8,628 nucleotides of DNA, from contig DAOVRJ010000097.1 in the NCBI GenBank assembly GCA_030628225.1, positions 1-8,628 of the forward strand, read 5' to 3'. Made by a program: the position numbers and the translations under genes. The notes under the pieces were generated by a model. The model saw only the letters and a list, made by a program, of their open reading frames with translations, did not search any database and was not told where the DNA came from. Each line of letters opens with the position of its first letter. Positions within the stretch are counted from its first letter, which is position 1. Source of the stretch: Candidatus Zixiibacteriota bacterium (GTDB lineage Bacteria > SM23-81). Below are positions 7,601 to 8,628 of the stretch, piece by piece.

Positions 7601-8269
7601 AGGAGCCGGATACCACCGCACCAGATCCTCTCCGTTCAGGACCAGATGCCCGGCGGCCTGGCGCAGGGGATCGTGAGCCCCGGGAGCCCTGGATCGCCGC
7701 CGGGCGAATTTCTCCGCTCCGGGCGCCAGGTGCAGGGTGAACTCGACGCGCTCATAGAAACGAATCCTGCCCTCCTGGGGCAGATACTGCAAGGGGTAGA
7801 TCACTAAGTTGGCCAGGTTGATTTCCGCCATCCTGCCGGCGCCGGTAAACTCCACGACCTGAGCGGGAAACGGGTTATCCCCGCCGTATATCTCCGGCTG
7901 CGGCTCCACGAAGGTGATAGCTCCCGGCTTGTTGTGGGTCACAGACAGGATCTGCGGCGGCTGGGCAGGACAGATCAGACGCCGATCCGGTAACAGCCGG
8001 CTGGAAGTCTCCACCACCTCCACGCGTTTCACGATGGTGTTTGGGGGAATAACCATCTGCACGGCACGAACCGGTAGCTGGGGCGCCCCCACCTGCCTGA
8101 TGATGTCGCAGTCGGACAGCCTGGGTATGTCGAAGCCGCCCTTACTTTCCCAGGTCAGTTCATCTGGGTCGAAGGTTATGGCACCGGTGATCACCTGGTC
8201 AGCGGAAGTCGTCGTTCCCAGAAAGGTCAACATGACCAGTATCAGGCCCAGTTTGAGGGAGATCTTCAT
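4667..8269 (-). CDS. Secreted gingipain-family (C25) cysteine peptidase with C-terminal sorting domain
   Basis: A 1200-residue multidomain protein. Residues 1-23: signal peptide, probable cleavage after TSA. About 24-235: C25-type propeptide (GAPQLPVRAV, then VIPP). About 236-600: C25 catalytic domain. NHDGHAW places His461 and SIGCWPAAFDYD places Cys496, matching the His and Cys of gingipains (Y-T-G-H-G and C-x4-FDY) with a similar gap (35 against about 33); LLGDPEMAL closes the domain. A DLDGDWNADGDE loop at 335-346 looks calcium-binding. About 605-687: Ig-like domain. About 690-810 and 810-922: two related CARDB-like units, each opening with a GNGD motif followed by GE. About 925-1082: jelly-roll/MAM-like domain ending VYVDDVSI. 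1103-1200: FlgD-like sorting domain (LTQNYPNPFN, WDGTDQEGG, end RKMVLLH). It is expected to act outside the cell or on its surface. ATG 8269 is chosen because AAGGAG precedes it and a signal peptide follows; an upstream in-frame ATG at 8356 lies beyond the promoter. Confidence 0.93.
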   Translation of the reverse strand: MKISLKLGLILVMLTFLGTTTSADQVITGAITFDPDELTWESKGGFDIPRLSDCDIIRQVGAPQLPVRAVQMVIPPNTIVKRVEVVETSSRLLPDRRLICPAQPPQILSVTHNKPGAITFVEPQPEIYGGDNPFPAQVVEFTGAGRMAEINLANLVIYPLQYLPQEGRIRFYERVEFTLHLAPGAEKFARRRSRAPGAHDPLRQAAGHLVLNGEDLVRWYPAPPAGQGAVCGEGLAEYVIVTDLAFEEAFKELADWKTQKGVPARVVTTYWIDSQYEGVGRQERMRNCIADAYQNWGTIYVLLAGDTQLIPHRLAYAMDSQTAYNDIPCDLYYADLDGDWNADGDETFGEVEDQVDLYPEVIIGRALVSTVAQAENFVSKVLTYEKPTLLDYQQEALFAAEILWWDPYTDASESKELIDERYLPPRFDPVTKLYMSLGNEDLYSVINAMNQGMNIINHDGHAWYSGMGVGNGFLTSSDMDKLHNGDRIGMLYSIGCWPAAFDYDCVAEHFLNNASGGGVAFIGNSRYGWGSPGNPCFGYSDRFDQQFFKVVFQEGITRLGEALATSKAFYVPRSHQENVYRWHQYQLTLLGDPEMALWTRTPQTLMVEYPRQIPPDTSLVVVFVSQDSYPLEGALVCLTGDVGVYQRSLTDIYGKASFTIHADSSETLTLTVTAPDFLPCEGQIMVFSDGPHLVVQDVQVQEMSGNGDGVVSPGERIGLDISLKNWGNEMAGGVTAAIDWQDEYLAVEDSAIVFGDIAPGEIVSSGVGCYFTVGEDCPDGHPLRFFLDIQDQSGHDWSDEIGVLVARPVLSFQSFVLDDSQLGNGDSVPQAGEELDLTIVLVNAGGERARGLVVGLETEDAYLNVPQPQLVLGDVPAGSTAQATFRLRVDSACAEPHFAILEINGTTSDGYDFQQELLLTIGRVGFSDDLEEGSHFWSHWATDSSWSFNSQRFHSGSTSWYCGQEQTSTYLPGMDCSLTTLPVVVGVGTKLSFWHWYDLATYGSDGLYVEISTGAGWQVVDFLGSGGALDSVLIGNDWFQDTYDLSHVEPGTFLQVRFRFYSDDDTVVAEGVYVDDVSITCDVLSGETEEPAGHSPSRPLSFRLTQNYPNPFNAVTHLLLTIPICNPQYRGHLPVPARAEVYNIHGQRVKTLLKGKLGAGEYQLIWDGTDQEGGSVGSGVYFCRVEAGPFRHTRKMVLLH
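4679..4693. repeat. 15-base direct repeat, copy 2 (end of C25 peptidase gene)
   Basis: The second copy of GACCATCTTTCGGGT, identical to 2472-2486 and encoding the same T-R-K-M-V residues near the C-terminus of the peptidase. Confidence 0.7.
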
Positions 8270-8275
8270 GGGGAA

Positions 8276-8281
8276 CTCCTT
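8276..8281 (-). promoter_or_regulatory. Ribosome binding site of the C25 peptidase gene
   Basis: AAGGAG on the minus strand, 6 bases before the ATG at 8269. It fixes the start of the 1200-residue reading in place of the 29-residue longer one. Confidence 0.8.
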
Positions 8282-8308
8282 TTTCAAATGAGGATATGCA
8301 GAGATGCT

Positions 8309-8337
8309 AAAATAGAGAAATATAGGCCTGGTGTCAA
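8309..8337 (-). promoter_or_regulatory. Sigma70-like promoter for the operon
   Basis: On the minus strand a perfect -35 hexamer TTGACA (8337-8332) is followed after exactly 17 bases by TATTTT (8314-8309; 4 of 6 to TATAAT). Transcription would begin near 8302, giving a leader of about 33 bases before the ATG at 8269. The DNA around the -10 is AT-rich against a GC-rich background. It is the only convincing promoter found, and as the following genes are tightly packed it probably serves all of them. The sigma factor of this lineage is unknown, so the call rests on the general bacterial consensus. Confidence 0.62.
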
Positions 8338-8383
8338 TTGAAAAGAGAGCGTTCAAGGAAACCAGGATTCAAGGGGCGGGGGT

Positions 8384-8433
8384 AATTTTTCAATTTAAAA
8401 TTTGCACTTTGCAATTTGAAATGAATCTTTTTG
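8384..8433. repeat. AT-rich short-unit intergenic repeat
   Basis: An abrupt AT-rich patch made of imperfect units around CAATTT-x-AAAT and TTTGCACTTTGCAATTTG. CAATTT recurs at 8391 and 8412, 21 bases apart, and the 11 bases from each differ at one position. Low-complexity TTTGCAATTTGAAAT-type strings are, from general experience, scattered between genes in many uncultured bacteria; whether this one is dispersed in its own genome cannot be seen here. Confidence 0.45.
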
Positions 8434-8470
8434 AAGGGAGGGCAGGGGATGCGACAAAAAGGAGCATCAG

Positions 8471-8490
8471 GAGGGGGATGTTTCCCCCTC
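8471..8490. repeat. Perfect 8-bp hairpin, possible structural element
   Basis: GAGGGGGA-TGTT-TCCCCCTC is a perfect inverted repeat with an 8-bp GC-rich stem and a 4-base loop. On the minus strand a short T-run (CCTTTTTG) follows about 10 bases later, too far for a standard intrinsic terminator; on the plus strand no T-run follows. It could be a weak terminator for a gene to the right of the window or an intergenic palindrome. Confidence 0.4.
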
Positions 8491-8602
8491 GCTTCAGCCA
8501 GCGTGCCCTGGGGCCACTGTAAGATACCTCCGCCGGGAACTCTCCGTAATAGTGAACGACTCAATTAAAAGGGATACCTGTATACCCTCTGATGTGGCCC
8601 CC

Positions 8603-8624
8603 AATGCAAAATGAAAAATGCAGA
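8603..8624. repeat. AT-rich patch at right edge, similar to 8384-8433 but inverted
   Basis: AATGCAAAATGAAAAATGCA, read on the minus strand, gives TGCATTTTTCATTTTGCATT, a string of the same TTTGCA/TTTTTCA type as the patch at 8384-8433 on the plus strand. The match is in composition and short words and is not a long identity, and the patch may continue past the edge. Confidence 0.3.
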
Positions 8625-8628
8625 GTGT

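Larger units (their letters stand above)
8434..8628. other. Non-coding upstream stretch, no gene recognised
   Basis: No open frame here has recognisable protein character. The longest minus-strand frame (8564-8334) runs across the AT-rich repeat and through the promoter and has no family signature. The stretch holds the hairpin at 8471-8490 and a second AT-rich patch at the right edge (8603-8624). It may contain the end of, or the control region for, a gene beyond the window. Confidence 0.5.

Noticed and set aside
8270-8356. 29-residue N-terminal extension of the C25 peptidase from the ATG at 8356
   Set aside because: It begins upstream of the predicted promoter and puts residues before a good signal peptide; AAGGAG fits the ATG at 8269.
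8334-8564. 76-codon minus-strand frame upstream of the operon
   Set aside because: It crosses an AT-rich simple repeat and the promoter, ends without domain features, and its FKLQSANFKLKN part is just the repeat read as protein.

Overview
The window looks like a piece of a bacterial chromosome of moderately high GC from the Fibrobacterota-Chlorobiota-Bacteroidota (FCB) neighbourhood, most likely one of its uncultured candidate phyla (Zixibacteria, KSB1, Latescibacteria, Eisenbacteria or similar). The main clue is that two large secreted proteins end in the same kind of C-terminal domain: a QNYPNPFN motif, an Ig-like FlgD/type IX sorting fold with a WDG turn and a SG-x-Y strand, and a terminal RKMVLL. 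This C-terminus is typical of those lineages. The phylum itself is an inference and is not proved by the window.

Every supported gene is on the minus strand, and the five sit head to tail with gaps of 23, 46, 17 and 11 bases, so they probably form one operon read from right to left. In transcription order: (1) 8269-4667, a 1200-residue secreted cysteine peptidase of the gingipain family (C25) with propeptide, His/Cys dyad, Ig-like and tandem CARDB-like domains, a jelly-roll-like domain and a sorting domain; (2) 4643-2460, a 727-residue secreted protein with a GTG start, made of 14 YVTN-type beta-propeller blades plus the same sorting domain; (3) 2413-1823, a PAP2-type membrane phosphatase; (4) 1805-177, a membrane-anchored or lipoprotein HEXXH metallopeptidase of the M3-like type; (5) 165-1, the first 55 codons of an iron-containing alcohol dehydrogenase that runs off the left edge.

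A convincing sigma70-like promoter (TTGACA, 17-base spacer, TATTTT) lies at 8337-8309, about 40 bases before the first gene. Upstream of it, to 8628, is non-coding DNA holding an AT-rich short-unit repeat, a perfect 8-bp hairpin and a second AT-rich patch of similar composition in inverted orientation at the window edge.

The first two genes make sense together as co-exported surface or extracellular proteins using one sorting route. The last three look like envelope and housekeeping functions, and the sequence alone does not join all five into one pathway. No CRISPR array, rRNA, tRNA, transposase or attachment site was seen. The points most worth a second look are the 14-blade propeller with its split blade and its periodic cysteines, the pairing of a C25 peptidase with a cargo-like protein carrying the same sorting tail (including the PorU-like alternative), and the unclear start of the PAP2 gene.
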